Origin: Flavobacterium sp. FEMGT703F
GTDB lineage: Bacteria; Bacteroidota; Bacteroidia; Flavobacteriales; Flavobacteriaceae
Direction of reading: 5' to 3'
Assembly (NCBI GenBank): GCA_002786385.1
Contig: PGCN01000016.1
Location: 1-64,000 of the forward strand
DNA length: 64,000 nt
Below the pieces are notes generated by a model. That model saw only the letters and a list, made by a program, of their open reading frames with translations. It had not been told where the DNA came from and searched no databases. Below, one piece after another: positions 5,872 to 16,539 of this stretch. The first letter of the stretch is position 1. Every line of letters starts with the position of its first letter. The position numbers were made by a program, and so were the translations under genes.

Positions 5872-8244
5872 TTAGAATTTGATGTTATACGTAGCACTTG
5901 GTACTATACCGAAGATAGACAATCGCAACGCTTCGTTTGAACCGGTTTCTTGGTTTTGACGGAAAGTAATAGAAGCCGCATTTTGTCGATTGTATAAATT
6001 GTAAATACCGAAAACCCATTCCGCTTGCCATTTTCGGCCTTTGTTTTTGGTTGGCGTTAAAGTGGCTGAAACGTCTAAGCGATGGTAAGTGGGTAAGTTT
6101 TCTTCGTTACGGCCGCTAAAAACCGGAACCGTAATGCCTTCGTATTGGTACTGTCCGTTCGGGAAAGTCACCGGTTGTCCCGTTTGGGCGATGAGGTTGG
6201 CACTGAAACGCCATTTTTCATTGAGTTTGTAATTGGCCACTACAGCCAAGTTGTGCAATTTGTCGAAACCGGTTTTGTACCAATTGCCGTTGTTGATGCC
6301 GGTTTCTTCCGGAGTTCTTCCGGCCACTTGTTGCTCTGTTCTCGATAAAGTATAAGAAACCCAACCTTTGAAACGACCGGAGTTTTTTCGGAATAGGACT
6401 TCCAAACCGTAGGCTCTGGCTTTGCCGTTTAAAATCACTTGCTCTATGGCTTCATTGGCAATCAGGTTAGCGCCGTCTATATAGTCCACGCGGTTTTTGA
6501 TTTTTTTGAAAAACGATTCTACTTCTAAGGAGTATAAATCGTCTTTGAAATTTCGGAAATAGCCTATGGCGACTTGATCCAGCAATTGCGGTTTCAAATA
6601 GCGGTCACTTGGCGCCCAAACGTCTAAAGGTGTAGGCGATTGCGTATTGGAAATCAGGTGTAAGTATTGCGTCATGCGATTGTAACTCGCTTTTACCGAT
6701 TGTTCTTCGTTAATGACATAGGATACTGCAAAGCGAGGTTCTAAATTGTCAAATTTGGCGATGGTTTTATTTTTACCGTAACTCACTGTTCCGATGGGGT
6801 CAGCGCTTTGGTAAATCTGGAAATCAGGGTTGAAAATCACCGGCTGGTCGTTGGTATATGTATTCATGGTTTGCTGACCTAAACGGAGGAAATTGCTGAA
6901 GCGAAGTCCATAAGAAAGAGAAATCTTGTTGGAGATTTGATGCTCTGCATCGGCATAAATCGCGTTTTCCATGGCGTATTTTTTGTCCAATTGCTCCGGA
7001 TTGATGCCCGAATCTTCGCCGGTGGGTTCAATTTTCCCCGGATTGAAATCGTAATAATGCGATTGTAAGCCGTAGTTCAATTTGAATTTATCGGTAATGT
7101 AGTGCTTGAAATCGTATTTGATGTTGTAGTTTTTGATGCCGCTATCCCAGTTGAAACCTACGAAATCCAATCGCAATCCATAATAGTAATCCGAATAAAT
7201 CATCGAAAGGTTGGAGAAAAGTTTGTCCGAATACAAATGGTTCCAGCGGAAATTAATCACCGCGTTACCGTAAGTATTGACAAAGCTGTCGTTGAGTTGA
7301 AATACGTCGCGTCCGAAATATCCCGAAAGGTAAACGTTGTTTTTTTCGTTGATACTGTAACTCAATTTGGTATTCAAATCGTAAAAGTACGCCGAGTTCG
7401 GGTTGTCAAATAATTTTAAAAACAAATGCGCGTACGATCCGCGACCGGCAATCAGGAATGAACCTTTGTCTTTTACTATCGGACCTTCGGCTAAAATACG
7501 GCTGGAGATTAATCCGATGCCGCCATTCATATGGAAGGCATTCTTGTTACCTTCTTTTTGATAGATGTCTAATATAGAGGATAATCGTCCGCCAAAACGC
7601 GACGGAATACCGCCTTTATACAGTTTTAAATCTTTGATAGCATCCGGATTGAAAACAGAGAACAAGCCGAATAAATGTGAGGAATTGTAAATGGTAGATT
7701 CGTCAAGCAATACCAAATTCTGATCGGCACCGCCACCGCGCACATTGAAACCCGATTGGCCTTCGCCGGCATTGGTAACACCGGGCAAGGTTAAAATAGA
7801 TTTCAGTACATCGACTTCGCCAAAAATTACCGGCATTTCTTTGATTTCCTGTATGGTGAGTTTGTTGACGCTCATTTCGGGTTTACGGATGTCCACTCGT
7901 TTTTTGTTGTCAACAATAACTACTTCGTCTAATTGCTGACTGCTAACCGAAAGATAAAAGTTCTTTTTAAGGTCTTGGTTGAGCTTGATTTTTTCTGTTA
8001 CCGTTTGGTAGCCCATGTAGATGATTTGTAAAGTATAATCGCCTTCCGGTAAGGTAATAGAGTAGAAGCCGTATTCGTTAGTAACCAATCCGGTTTTGGT
8101 TTCTTGCACAAAGAGCGACACTCCAATAAGTGTTTCCTTATTTTTTTCGTCAGCTACTACACCGCTTATCGTAAACTTTTTTTGGGCTTGTAGCGATACA
8201 CTCATCAAGAGTATCAGTACGATAGTAAAAGTATTTTTTGACAT
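5872..8244 (-). CDS. TonB-dependent outer-membrane receptor
   Basis: A 790-residue receptor. Signal peptide about 1-21 (ending SLQAQ), a carboxypeptidase-regulatory-like beta-sandwich (about 24-110), a plug domain with NVRGGGADQNLVLLDE, then a long beta-barrel ending in a phenylalanine (ATYNIKF). It would import a ligand across the outer membrane using TonB/ExbBD energy. The linked DUF4249 lipoprotein and the N-terminal carboxypeptidase-like domain are typical of the Bacteroidota receptor class that is not of the SusC/SusD glycan type. The ligand cannot be told from sequence. The gene is divergent from the secreted protein at 8377; no clear minus-strand promoter was found. Confidence 0.92.
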   Translation of the reverse strand: MSKNTFTIVLILLMSVSLQAQKKFTISGVVADEKNKETLIGVSLFVQETKTGLVTNEYGFYSITLPEGDYTLQIIYMGYQTVTEKIKLNQDLKKNFYLSVSSQQLDEVVIVDNKKRVDIRKPEMSVNKLTIQEIKEMPVIFGEVDVLKSILTLPGVTNAGEGQSGFNVRGGGADQNLVLLDESTIYNSSHLFGLFSVFNPDAIKDLKLYKGGIPSRFGGRLSSILDIYQKEGNKNAFHMNGGIGLISSRILAEGPIVKDKGSFLIAGRGSYAHLFLKLFDNPNSAYFYDLNTKLSYSINEKNNVYLSGYFGRDVFQLNDSFVNTYGNAVINFRWNHLYSDKLFSNLSMIYSDYYYGLRLDFVGFNWDSGIKNYNIKYDFKHYITDKFKLNYGLQSHYYDFNPGKIEPTGEDSGINPEQLDKKYAMENAIYADAEHQISNKISLSYGLRFSNFLRLGQQTMNTYTNDQPVIFNPDFQIYQSADPIGTVSYGKNKTIAKFDNLEPRFAVSYVINEEQSVKASYNRMTQYLHLISNTQSPTPLDVWAPSDRYLKPQLLDQVAIGYFRNFKDDLYSLEVESFFKKIKNRVDYIDGANLIANEAIEQVILNGKARAYGLEVLFRKNSGRFKGWVSYTLSRTEQQVAGRTPEETGINNGNWYKTGFDKLHNLAVVANYKLNEKWRFSANLIAQTGQPVTFPNGQYQYEGITVPVFSGRNEENLPTYHRLDVSATLTPTKNKGRKWQAEWVFGIYNLYNRQNAASITFRQNQETGSNEALRLSIFGIVPSATYNIKF

Positions 8245-8332
8245 AGGGTTAGATTATGTTGCAAAATTCTTAATAAAATGCGGTACTTGTTACTAATCAT
8301 TTGTTAATCTTAGGTTAATTAAAAAAGGCGGT

Positions 8333-8361
8333 TTTGATTAAAATAAATACATTTATCTTTG
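8333..8361 (+). promoter_or_regulatory. Promoter that fixes the start of the 8377 gene
   Basis: TTTG (8333-8336), 17-nt spacer, TATCTTTG (8354-8361). A TTG codon at 8359 is in frame with the downstream gene but lies inside the -7 element, so it cannot be the start. The ATG at 8377 is used instead, leaving a leader of about 10 nt. Confidence 0.7.
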
Positions 8362-8376
8362 AAAAAAAAATTGGTT

Positions 8377-9057
8377 ATGAAGGCTTGGCTTTCTTTTATA
8401 GTATTGTTTTTGGCGATGTCGAAAAGTTACTCACAATTTGAGTTGCCTAAAAAGACATTGAAAATCGCGCCGGCTTCCAATCCGACGGGACAAGTAGCGC
8501 CAACTTCTTCAAAATTGATTACGTATCCGAGTATTTTTGATAAGAAAGACAAGTTGTTGGAAAGCGTTTCTTTACTCAACCGTAAAATTGAACCTGAGAA
8601 GAGTATCATGGAGCAAGAACAGTTTGAAAATCCGTCGAAGTATTATACTGAAAAAATGAACAGAAAGACGGATGATGGAGAAATTCTGGAGAAATTTAAG
8701 AGTGACAGTTTTTTGGGGCAATTCAAAACCGGAACTAAAATCATCAGTATAGCTTGTCGTGATCACGAAGCACCGGATGGCGATGTGGTTCGTATTTGGC
8801 TTAACGATAGGATAGTGGTTGACGGGATATTGTTAGATGTAGATTACAAAGAAGTTTTTCTGGATTTGAATGAAGGCATCAATAAAATTGAAATTGAAGC
8901 GATGAACCAAGGCGCATCCGGACCTAATACAGCCCAATTTGTCATTTACGATCAAAAGAAAGGCATGATTACCACCAACAAATGGAATTTAACGACCGGA
9001 GTTAGGGCCAAAATAATCATCTTAAAAAACGCCGGAACCCTGGAAGAACAAAAATAA
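8377..9057 (+). CDS. Secreted protein of unknown function
   Basis: A 226-residue protein. The start at 8377 is set by the promoter position and yields a clean signal peptide (MKAWLSFIVLFLAMSKSYSQ). The N-terminal third is proline/serine-rich and low in structure. The C-terminal part (about 110-225) contains alternating strands (GTKIISIACRDHEAPDGDVVRIWLNDRIVVDG ... INKIEIEAMNQG) resembling a small beta-sandwich, perhaps calcium- or ligand-binding because of the Asp-rich DHEAPDGD loop. No sorting domain or lipobox is present, so it is probably periplasmic. I do not recognise a named family. Confidence 0.8.
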   Translation: MKAWLSFIVLFLAMSKSYSQFELPKKTLKIAPASNPTGQVAPTSSKLITYPSIFDKKDKLLESVSLLNRKIEPEKSIMEQEQFENPSKYYTEKMNRKTDDGEILEKFKSDSFLGQFKTGTKIISIACRDHEAPDGDVVRIWLNDRIVVDGILLDVDYKEVFLDLNEGINKIEIEAMNQGASGPNTAQFVIYDQKKGMITTNKWNLTTGVRAKIIILKNAGTLEEQK

Positions 9058-9085
9058 AAAAGCGTCTCAATCGAGACGCTTTTTT
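9056..9085. terminator. Bidirectional terminator
   Basis: 8-bp GC-rich stem AGCGTCTC/GAGACGCT with a 4-nt loop, extended by A5/T5 arms on both sides. It serves both converging genes (8377-9057 and 9103-11325). Confidence 0.9.
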
Positions 9086-9102
9086 ATTGCTTTTGGTTAT
9101 CA

Positions 9103-11406
<2,304 letters not shown>

Positions 11407-11508
11407 TCAGTGGGAAGGTTTTACGAAATCGATTGAATTATCAAATTGACAATTAAAGGGAAAAAAAATGGCGAATTGTCAAAATAAGGCGTTTAAATTT
11501 TCGGGAAT

Positions 11509-11542
11509 AAAAAAAGTCCCGATAAAATCGAGACTTTTTTTA
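11509..11542. terminator. Terminator after rplS
   Basis: Hairpin of AAAAAGTC/GACTTTTT with an inner CGAT/ATCG stem and AAA loop, followed by a T-run in both directions. Confidence 0.85.
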
Positions 11543-11560
11543 TGAGCACAAAGCGAAAAA

Positions 11561-11911
11561 TTATCTTCTTCTTTCTTTGATTTTTGCTTTTTTACCAGTA
11601 AGTTCTCTAAAGTAGTAGATACGAGCTCTTCTAACTTTACCTCTTTGGTTAACTTCAATTTTTTGTAATGCCGGCATGTTTACAGGGAAGATACGCTCTA
11701 CACCTACAGCACCTGACATTTTACGGATGGTGAATGTTTCAGTCAATCCGGCTCCTTTTCTTTGGATAACTACTCCTTTGAAAAACTGAGTTCTTGTTTT
11801 TTCACCCTCTTTAATTTCGTAGTATACCGTGATAGTATCACCGGCACCGAATTCAGGGAAATCTTTTTTTGTTGACAATTCGTTGTTAACGAAATCTACT
11901 AAATTTGCCAT
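11561..11911 (-). CDS. rplS: 50S ribosomal protein L19
   Basis: L19 (116 residues) lies at the 30S-50S interface. The FPEFGAGDTITVYYEIKEG start, the FKGVVIQRKG centre and the C-terminal VRRARIYYFRELTGKKAKIKERR tail match the family. trmD lies just upstream on the same strand, a widespread trmD-rplS linkage. Here the two genes are separated by about 210 nt holding two heptamer arrays and a separate -7 element, so rplS can be transcribed on its own. The leader of about 65 nt can fold and may be autoregulatory. Confidence 0.97.
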   Translation of the reverse strand: MANLVDFVNNELSTKKDFPEFGAGDTITVYYEIKEGEKTRTQFFKGVVIQRKGAGLTETFTIRKMSGAVGVERIFPVNMPALQKIEVNQRGKVRRARIYYFRELTGKKAKIKERRR

Positions 11912-11983
11912 TTTTGTTATTATTATGGTTTAAAATCTGAGCAACATTCACGGTTCTCGCCAGAGGTTGGTCAAATGTGGGTG

Positions 11984-11991
11984 CAAATATA
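11984..11991 (-). promoter_or_regulatory. -7 element of rplS
   Basis: Minus-strand TATATTTG. The -33 region is occupied by the heptamer array at 11997-12031 and has no TTTG. The implied leader runs from about 11980 to 11912. Confidence 0.5.
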
Positions 11992-11996
11992 AAAAA

Positions 11997-12031
11997 GAAA
12001 TACGAATTACGAATTATGAATTATGAATTTT
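11997..12031. repeat. Heptamer array (5 units)
   Basis: Units GAAATAC, GAATTAC, GAATTAT, GAATTAT, GAATTTT. It abuts the rplS -7 element on its upstream side. Confidence 0.75.
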
Positions 12032-12088
12032 TTTTGTGATTTTTAATAGATGTAAAGTGCTAAAAGTCAAATTATTATAAGTTTAGAA

Positions 12089-12123
12089 ATAACTCATAAC
12101 TTATAACTCATAACTTTTATCTA
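12089..12123. repeat. Heptamer array ending on the trmD stop codon (5 units)
   Basis: ATAACTC, ATAACTT, ATAACTC, ATAACTT, TTATCTA. The last three bases (12121-12123) are the complement of the trmD stop codon TAG. Confidence 0.8.
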
Positions 12124-12798
12124 CTCTTCCAGCAAATCCGGTCTTCTGTTTTTCGTGTGTTCAAAAGCCTTTTCCTCGCGCCATTGTTCTATTTTGGCAA
12201 AATGACCGCTGGTGAGCACCTCAGGTACTTTCCAACCTTTGTAATCTGCGGGACGCGTGTAGATTGGTCCGGAAAGTAAATTGTCTTGGAAACTGTCGGT
12301 CAACGCTGAAGTCTCATCGCTTAAAACGCCGGGAATTAATCGGATTAAGGCATCGCATAATACTATGGCACCAATTTCACCGCCGGATAAGACATAATCG
12401 CCTATCGAGATTTCTTTGGTAATAAAATGGTCTCGCACTCTTTGGTCAACGCCTTTATAATGTCCGCAAAGGATGATGATGTTCTCGTACATCGACATGG
12501 TGTTGGCCATTTTTTGGTTCAAAGTTTCTCCGTCAGGAGTCATGTAAATTACCTCGTCGTACTGGCGTTGGCTTTTCAAATGGGTGATGCAATCGTCTAT
12601 GGGTTGGATCATCATTACCATGCCGGCACCGCCACCAAACTGGTAATCGTCTACGCTTTTTTGTTTATTTTTAGTATAATCCCTCAAATTGTGAAAATGC
12701 ACTTCTACCAATCCTTTTTCGATGGCGCGTTTCATGATGGAAGCTTCAAATGGGCTTCGCATTAGTTCTGGTAATATGGTAATAATGTCTATTCGCAT
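12121..12798 (-). CDS. trmD: tRNA (guanine-37-N1)-methyltransferase
   Basis: TrmD (225 residues) methylates G37 of tRNAs reading CNN codons, with S-adenosylmethionine, to prevent frameshifting. It is a trefoil-knot (SPOUT) enzyme. The family start [13 protein letters not shown] is present, as are the knot/SAM loop [25 protein letters not shown] (about 134-158) and the C-terminal tRNA-binding part with [26 protein letters not shown]. Its neighbour rplS is the usual partner. A -7 element only 5 nt upstream of the ATG suggests a leaderless or nearly leaderless transcript. Confidence 0.97.
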   Translation of the reverse strand: MRIDIITILPELMRSPFEASIMKRAIEKGLVEVHFHNLRDYTKNKQKSVDDYQFGGGAGMVMMIQPIDDCITHLKSQRQYDEVIYMTPDGETLNQKMANTMSMYENIIILCGHYKGVDQRVRDHFITKEISIGDYVLSGGEIGAIVLCDALIRLIPGVLSDETSALTDSFQDNLLSGPIYTRPADYKGWKVPEVLTSGHFAKIEQWREEKAFEHTKNRRPDLLEE

Positions 12799-12802
12799 GG
12801 CG

Positions 12803-12810
12803 CAAAGATA
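12803..12810 (-). promoter_or_regulatory. -7 element of trmD
   Basis: Minus-strand TATCTTTG ending 5 nt before the ATG, so the transcript would start at or beside the start codon. Confidence 0.5.
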
Positions 12811-12820
12811 TAAAATAGAG

Positions 12821-12903
12821 TGTCACACTGAACTTGTCGAAGTGAGAAGCTGTTTCCCGCTGTCCGCTGTATCTTTTTTGTCACCTCGAGCGCAGTCGAG
12901 AGG
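12821..12903. repeat. Two REP-like palindromic units
   Basis: Two related units in the same orientation: 12821-12844 (TGTCACACTGAACTTGTCGA core) and 12879-12903 (TGTCACCTCGAGCGCAGTCG core, with a CTCGA/TCGAG stem). Relatives occur at 27295-27318, 27391-27414 and 36057-36080. The second unit sits inside the larger element at 12846-12952. Confidence 0.7.
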
Positions 12904-12952
12904 CTTTTCTATAAAAAAGGATGCCGCTCCCATCGGGGCTAGGGTATCTGTT
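12846..12952. repeat. Intergenic repeat element, copy 1
   Basis: About 107 nt beginning GAAGCTGTTTCCCGCTGTCC and ending near CATCGGGGCTAGGG, with an inner TCTTTTTT/AAAAAAGGA stem and a REP-like unit in the loop. It shares end motifs and order with 35993-36120. It lies between the methyltransferase stop (12964) and trmD. Confidence 0.6.
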
Positions 12953-12963
12953 ACCATAGGAAC

Positions 12964-13776
12964 TTACTTTTTAATGGCCAAAATCGAATACACCATCGGA
13001 ATTTTGTTGCCAAAAGCTTGAATTCGATATTTTCCTCCCGACCCTTCGGGATCGAATTCTTCTGTTTGATTGAAACAATTGTAAGGCGAATAATCATATT
13101 CGTTAAAGCGTTTGATATCGAGACCCGAATCAATCAAGGCGTTCAGGATTTCGCTTATCGGATGATTCCAAGTAATCGTTTTGTTTTCAATTGGTGCTTC
13201 TCGGTCGGCATAAGTTCCGGTTTCCGCTTCTACAATGGGAGCAACATTGAAATAATTGTAAAACACTGTTTTAAAATCATTGTCGTACATCCAAACTACC
13301 GGATGGAAATCGGCCATAACAAATTGTCCGTTTGGCTTTAAAAAATGCGCTACAACAGCAGCCCATTGGTCCAAATTAGGAAACCAGCCAATGGTGCCGT
13401 AACTGGTAAAAACGATATCGAATTTTTCCTCAATAACGGTTGGCGCCTCATAAATATCACAGCAAACAAAGGTAGCTTTAAGGTTGAGTTTTTCGGTCAA
13501 TTCTTGCGCTCTTTGAATGGCTTTGTCCGATAAGTCAACACCGGTAACTTGTGCACCCATGCGCGCTAAGGACAGACTGTCTTGCCCGAAATGGCACTGC
13601 AAATGCAATATTTTTTTACCGGAGATATCGCCTAATAACGTCAATTCAATGTCGTTTAAAGTTGTTTTTCCTTGTAAAAATGCTTCCATATCGTAAAACG
13701 CGGAAGCCATGTGAACATCAACCTTGTCGTTCCAAGTAGCCTTATTCAGTTTGATGTAATCAGATGCGTCTTTCAT
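12964..13776 (-). CDS. Class I SAM-dependent methyltransferase
   Basis: A 270-residue methyltransferase. Motif I ILHLQCHFGQDSLSLARMGAQ starts near residue 56, followed by the acidic loop VTGVDLSDKAIQRAQEL and a motif with DIVFTSYGTIGWFPNLDQWAAVV, giving the usual Rossmann-like SAM fold. The substrate cannot be predicted; the family resembles UbiE/methyltransferase-11 type enzymes acting on small molecules. The Tyr/Phe-rich C-terminal region (ITWNHPISEILNALIDSGLDI) probably forms the substrate cap. It lies 26 nt downstream of a DUF1569 gene on the same strand, so the two are probably co-transcribed. Confidence 0.85.
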   Translation of the reverse strand: MKDASDYIKLNKATWNDKVDVHMASAFYDMEAFLQGKTTLNDIELTLLGDISGKKILHLQCHFGQDSLSLARMGAQVTGVDLSDKAIQRAQELTEKLNLKATFVCCDIYEAPTVIEEKFDIVFTSYGTIGWFPNLDQWAAVVAHFLKPNGQFVMADFHPVVWMYDNDFKTVFYNYFNVAPIVEAETGTYADREAPIENKTITWNHPISEILNALIDSGLDIKRFNEYDYSPYNCFNQTEEFDPEGSGGKYRIQAFGNKIPMVYSILAIKK

Positions 13777-13802
13777 CTTTTTTCTCTTTTCTTTATTCTT
13801 TT

Positions 13803-14246
13803 TTAAACCCCAAACTGTCTCAAATGATGATCAATATGATTCCACATCAGTTTGTTCCAATCTTCATCTGACATTGGTCCCCAAAACGGATGTACCTTGA
13901 GTGTAATGGCTTTTGGTCCTTCGGCAAACCTGGCGAAGTTGCGGATAAATTCTTTTTGAGCAGTTTCAAAATCGTATTGCGCTGTAAACACAAATTCTTT
14001 GGCGGTTGGACTGTTTTTTTGGAATTCGTTGTTGAACACCTTGTTCTTTAGCAGGCGACCCAACAATCTCAAGAAGAAGTTGACTTTGATTTCATTTTCT
14101 CCAAAAGCGACTATTATGGCTTCGTTGCAATGTTTGAACATTTGATCAACCGTCATTTTTCCCCATAAAGCCTTGCTTTCAGGTGTGAGTTGGTTGATTC
14201 TGGAAATGATGACATCATTGTCGGCTTTGGAATAAATTGAGCTCAT
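13803..14246 (-). CDS. DUF1569 (DinB-like) protein
   Basis: A 147-residue protein of the DUF1569 group within the DinB-like four-helix superfamily. Three histidines in family-like positions could bind metal: MFKHCNEA near residue 40, KVHPFWGPM, and the C-terminal NHIDHHLRQFG. The family often carries out thiol- or metal-dependent reactions, but no specific activity can be assigned. It is the promoter-proximal gene of a pair with the downstream methyltransferase and diverges from the PPIase gene at 14320. Confidence 0.8.
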   Translation of the reverse strand: MSSIYSKADNDVIISRINQLTPESKALWGKMTVDQMFKHCNEAIIVAFGENEIKVNFFLRLLGRLLKNKVFNNEFQKNSPTAKEFVFTAQYDFETAQKEFIRNFARFAEGPKAITLKVHPFWGPMSDEDWNKLMWNHIDHHLRQFGV

Positions 14247-14265
14247 GGTTTTGGTTTTAGGTAAC

Positions 14266-14294
14266 CAAATTTACAAGATATTGTAGTAACTTTG
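14266..14294. promoter_or_regulatory. Back-to-back -7 elements
   Basis: Minus-strand TAAATTTG at 14273-14266 for DUF1569 and plus-strand TAACTTTG at 14287-14294 for the PPIase gene. Neither has a clear -33 element at normal spacing. Confidence 0.5.
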
Positions 14295-14319
14295 CACTTC
14301 ATTTTTAATAATTACAATC

Positions 14320-15255
14320 ATGGAAAACGGAATATACGCTAAATTCAACACCACCAAAGGGACGATTTTAGTAAAACTAACACACGATTTAACACCGGGA
14401 ACTGTCGGGAATTTTGTTGGCTTAGCCGAAGGACAATTGGAAAACTCAGCCAAGCCAATGGGAAAACCGTATTACGACGGATTGAAATTCCACCGCGTAA
14501 TCCCCGATTTTATGATTCAAGGCGGTTGCCCGCAAGGAATCGGAACTGGTGGTCCGGGTTACAACTTCGACGACGAGTTTCATGTAGATTTGCGTCACGA
14601 TAAGCCGGGCGTTTTGTCTATGGCTAATGCCGGTCCGGGAACCAATGGTTCTCAGTTTTTCATCACGCATGTGCCAACGACTTGGTTGGATGACAAACAC
14701 ACGGTTTTCGGTCATGTAGTAGAAGGACAAGATATAGTAAACGATATAGCACAAGGCGACATCATCGAGAGTTTGGAAATCGTTAGAGTAGGAGACGAAG
14801 CCCAAAAATGGAATGCTATTGAAGCGTTCCGTACTTTTGAAGGTTCTCGTCAACAAAGAATTGAGGAAGCCAAGAAAGCGGCTGAGGCGGCTATGGAAAA
14901 ATTAGCGGCCGGATTTGATAAAACGGAAAGCGGTTTGCGTTATAAAATCATTCAAAAAGGCAACGGTAAAAAAGCGGAAGCCGGAAAAACGGTTTCTGTT
15001 CACTACACCGGTCAGTTAGAAAACGGTAAAACATTTGATTCGTCTTACCCGCGTAAAAAACCTATCGAATTTCCATTAGGTAAAGGCCACGTGATTGAAG
15101 GCTGGGACGAAGGGATTGCTTTGTTGCAAGTAGGCGATAAAGCACGTTTCGTTATTCCGTCTTATTTAGGATACGGTTCACGCGGCGCCGGAGGTGTTAT
15201 TCCGCCGGATGCTACCTTAATTTTCGACGTAGAATTAATGGACGTTAAAGGATAA
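14320..15255 (+). CDS. Two-domain peptidyl-prolyl isomerase (cyclophilin + FKBP)
   Basis: A 311-residue protein joining two unrelated proline isomerases. Residues 1-165 form a cyclophilin domain ([30 protein letters not shown]). After a charged helical linker (about 170-205) there is an FKBP domain (about 205-311: [43 protein letters not shown]). Both active-site cores look intact. There is no signal peptide, so it is probably a cytosolic folding factor. The linker may hold two catalytic sites at a distance for one client. A strong terminator follows. The domain assignments are secure. Confidence 0.95.
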   Translation: MENGIYAKFNTTKGTILVKLTHDLTPGTVGNFVGLAEGQLENSAKPMGKPYYDGLKFHRVIPDFMIQGGCPQGIGTGGPGYNFDDEFHVDLRHDKPGVLSMANAGPGTNGSQFFITHVPTTWLDDKHTVFGHVVEGQDIVNDIAQGDIIESLEIVRVGDEAQKWNAIEAFRTFEGSRQQRIEEAKKAAEAAMEKLAAGFDKTESGLRYKIIQKGNGKKAEAGKTVSVHYTGQLENGKTFDSSYPRKKPIEFPLGKGHVIEGWDEGIALLQVGDKARFVIPSYLGYGSRGAGGVIPPDATLIFDVELMDVKG

Positions 15256-15281
15256 ATTAAAACTTAAGTTTTGATTAAATG

Positions 15282-15314
15282 AAAATCCCAATCTTTTACG
15301 GTTGGGATTTTTTG
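15282..15314 (+). terminator. Terminator after the PPIase gene
   Basis: 10-bp stem AAAATCCCAA/TTGGGATTTT, 10-nt loop, then a T-run. Confidence 0.9.
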
Positions 15315-15344
15315 TTACATTTACTTCAACCAATAAATATAAAT

Positions 15345-15632
15345 ATGAGATACAAATTACTTGCCTTACCGGTTTTAGCCCTTGTGTTATATTCTTGCGC
15401 TTCAAAATCCAGTATTCCTACTGTTGAAGTTCCTAAAGAAAAGGTATTATCGCCGGAATTAGCAGAGGGAAAATCGCTTTACGAAAACAGTTGTGCTCGT
15501 TGCCACCAATTATACAATGCCAAAGATTATTCGGCTGAACAATGGAAGCCTATAGTGCAACGAATGCAAGAGAAAGCGCGTTTAAATGACGCCCAAGGAT
15601 TAAAAATTTACAATTACCTCACGATGAACTAA
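15345..15632 (+). CDS. Small cytochrome c-like lipoprotein
   Basis: A 95-residue lipoprotein. The ATG at 15345 gives a typical lipoprotein signal (MRYKLLALPVLALVLYSC) with Cys18 as the lipidation site; a longer in-frame reading from 15279 would run through the preceding terminator and is rejected. One heme-binding CxxCH motif (C50-A-R-C53-H54) lies in SLYENSCARCHQLYNAKDYS, and the C-terminal helix includes VQRMQEKARLN. A sixth-ligand Met could be Met73 or Met76. It is probably an electron carrier anchored in the periplasm, with partner unknown. Confidence 0.85.
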   Translation: MRYKLLALPVLALVLYSCASKSSIPTVEVPKEKVLSPELAEGKSLYENSCARCHQLYNAKDYSAEQWKPIVQRMQEKARLNDAQGLKIYNYLTMN

Positions 15633-15636
15633 ACCG

Positions 15637-15661
15637 AAAGCACTCAACAGAGTGCTTTTTT
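15637..15661 (+). terminator. Terminator after the cytochrome-like gene
   Basis: Stem AAAGCACTC/GAGTGCTTT with a 4-nt loop and T-run. It ends 14 nt before the next start. Confidence 0.85.
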
Positions 15662-15674
15662 AGCTTAAAAAAAT

Positions 15675-16016
15675 ATGGAAAACCCATTAAATTGGACAGA
15701 TTTTGAAAAAGTAGAAATGCGTATCGGAACCATAGTGGAAGTTAATGATTTTCCCGAGGCGCGAAAACCGGCTTATCAATTGCTTATTGATTTTGGTTCT
15801 GAAATAGGATTGAGAAAATCATCGGCCCAAATTACCAAAAGATACACCAAAGAATCCTTGGTTGGCAAACAAATTATAGCTGTAGTGAATTTTCCCAAAA
15901 AACAAATCGGCAATTTTATGAGCGAATGTTTGGTCTTGGGTTCGGTAGGAAAGGATAATGATATAGTATTGCTCACTTCCGATGTGAAAGTGGATAACGG
16001 ATTGCGCATTGGATAA
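15675..16016 (+). CDS. csaA: CsaA-type tRNA-binding protein
   Basis: A 113-residue single OB-fold domain of the tRNA-binding (TRBD) type, matching CsaA: WTDFEKVEMRIGTIVEVNDFPEARKPAYQL at the N-terminus, SSAQITKRYT in the middle and CLVLGSVGKDNDIVLLTSD near the C-terminus. In Bacillus, CsaA has export-chaperone activity. Related domains bind the tRNA elbow in MetG and PheT. Here it stands alone between two terminators. The exact role in this organism is not certain. Confidence 0.9.
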   Translation: MENPLNWTDFEKVEMRIGTIVEVNDFPEARKPAYQLLIDFGSEIGLRKSSAQITKRYTKESLVGKQIIAVVNFPKKQIGNFMSECLVLGSVGKDNDIVLLTSDVKVDNGLRIG

Positions 16017-16052
16017 AAAAAAGTCCGGAACTTTTCAGCTCAGGACTTTTTT
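16015..16052. terminator. Bidirectional terminator between converging genes
   Basis: Stem AAAAGTCC/GGACTTTT with a 16-nt loop, A-run before and T-run after. Confidence 0.85.
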
Positions 16053-16087
16053 AAACTTTTGACTATTATTAGTCACTAATTACTTTT

Positions 16088-16468
16088 TTAAATATCGTCA
16101 AAATCAATATCGGTGAAGCTTTTCTCTGAAGCTGCTTTTTCCGAATCGGCAGTGTCGTGATGGTATTCTTTTTTGAAATCTTTTTGGTGTCTTTCCGAAA
16201 TTACTTCTTCGCCTTTGTGATTCAATACATAAGCAGTCATTTCTTCTAAGATGTCTGTAAAAGCAGCAAAATCTTCTTTGTACAAATAAATTTTATGTTT
16301 TTTGAAGTGAAAAGAACCGTCTTCTTCAGTAAACTTTTTACTTTCTGTAATGGTAATGTAGTAATCATCCGCTTTGGTCGCTCTCACATCGAAGAAATAC
16401 GTTCTTCTTCCGGCTCTTAAAACTTTAGAAAAAATCTCATCTTTTTCTAACATATCATTTTCTCTCAT
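16088..16468 (-). CDS. PUR-alpha-like nucleic-acid-binding protein (DUF3276)
   Basis: A 126-residue protein of the bacterial PUR family (DUF3276), which binds single-stranded DNA and RNA. The ATG at 16468 (MRENDMLEKDEIFSKVLRAGRRTYFFDVRATK) is preferred over an upstream one at 16531 that adds an unrelated 21 residues. The PUR repeat core (IFSKVLRAGRRTYFFDVRATKADDYYITITESKK) and the YKEDFAAFTDILEEM helix are visible. The C-terminal 35 residues are charged and probably disordered. It lies 71 nt downstream of the ABC exporter stop, on the same strand. Confidence 0.9.
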   Translation of the reverse strand: MRENDMLEKDEIFSKVLRAGRRTYFFDVRATKADDYYITITESKKFTEEDGSFHFKKHKIYLYKEDFAAFTDILEEMTAYVLNHKGEEVISERHQKDFKKEYHHDTADSEKAASEKSFTDIDFDDI

Positions 16469-16539
16469 ATTCTTTCGGTCAATTAAAAAGGTTTCTCTAT
16501 AGTTCAAAAATGGTAAAATTTTTGTTACCAAACAACAAT

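Noticed and set aside
8359..8376. TTG start for the secreted protein at 8377
   Set aside because: The TTG lies inside the -7 promoter element, upstream of the transcription start.
15279..15344. Upstream extension of the cytochrome-like lipoprotein
   Set aside because: It would pass through the PPIase terminator hairpin and would spoil the lipoprotein signal.
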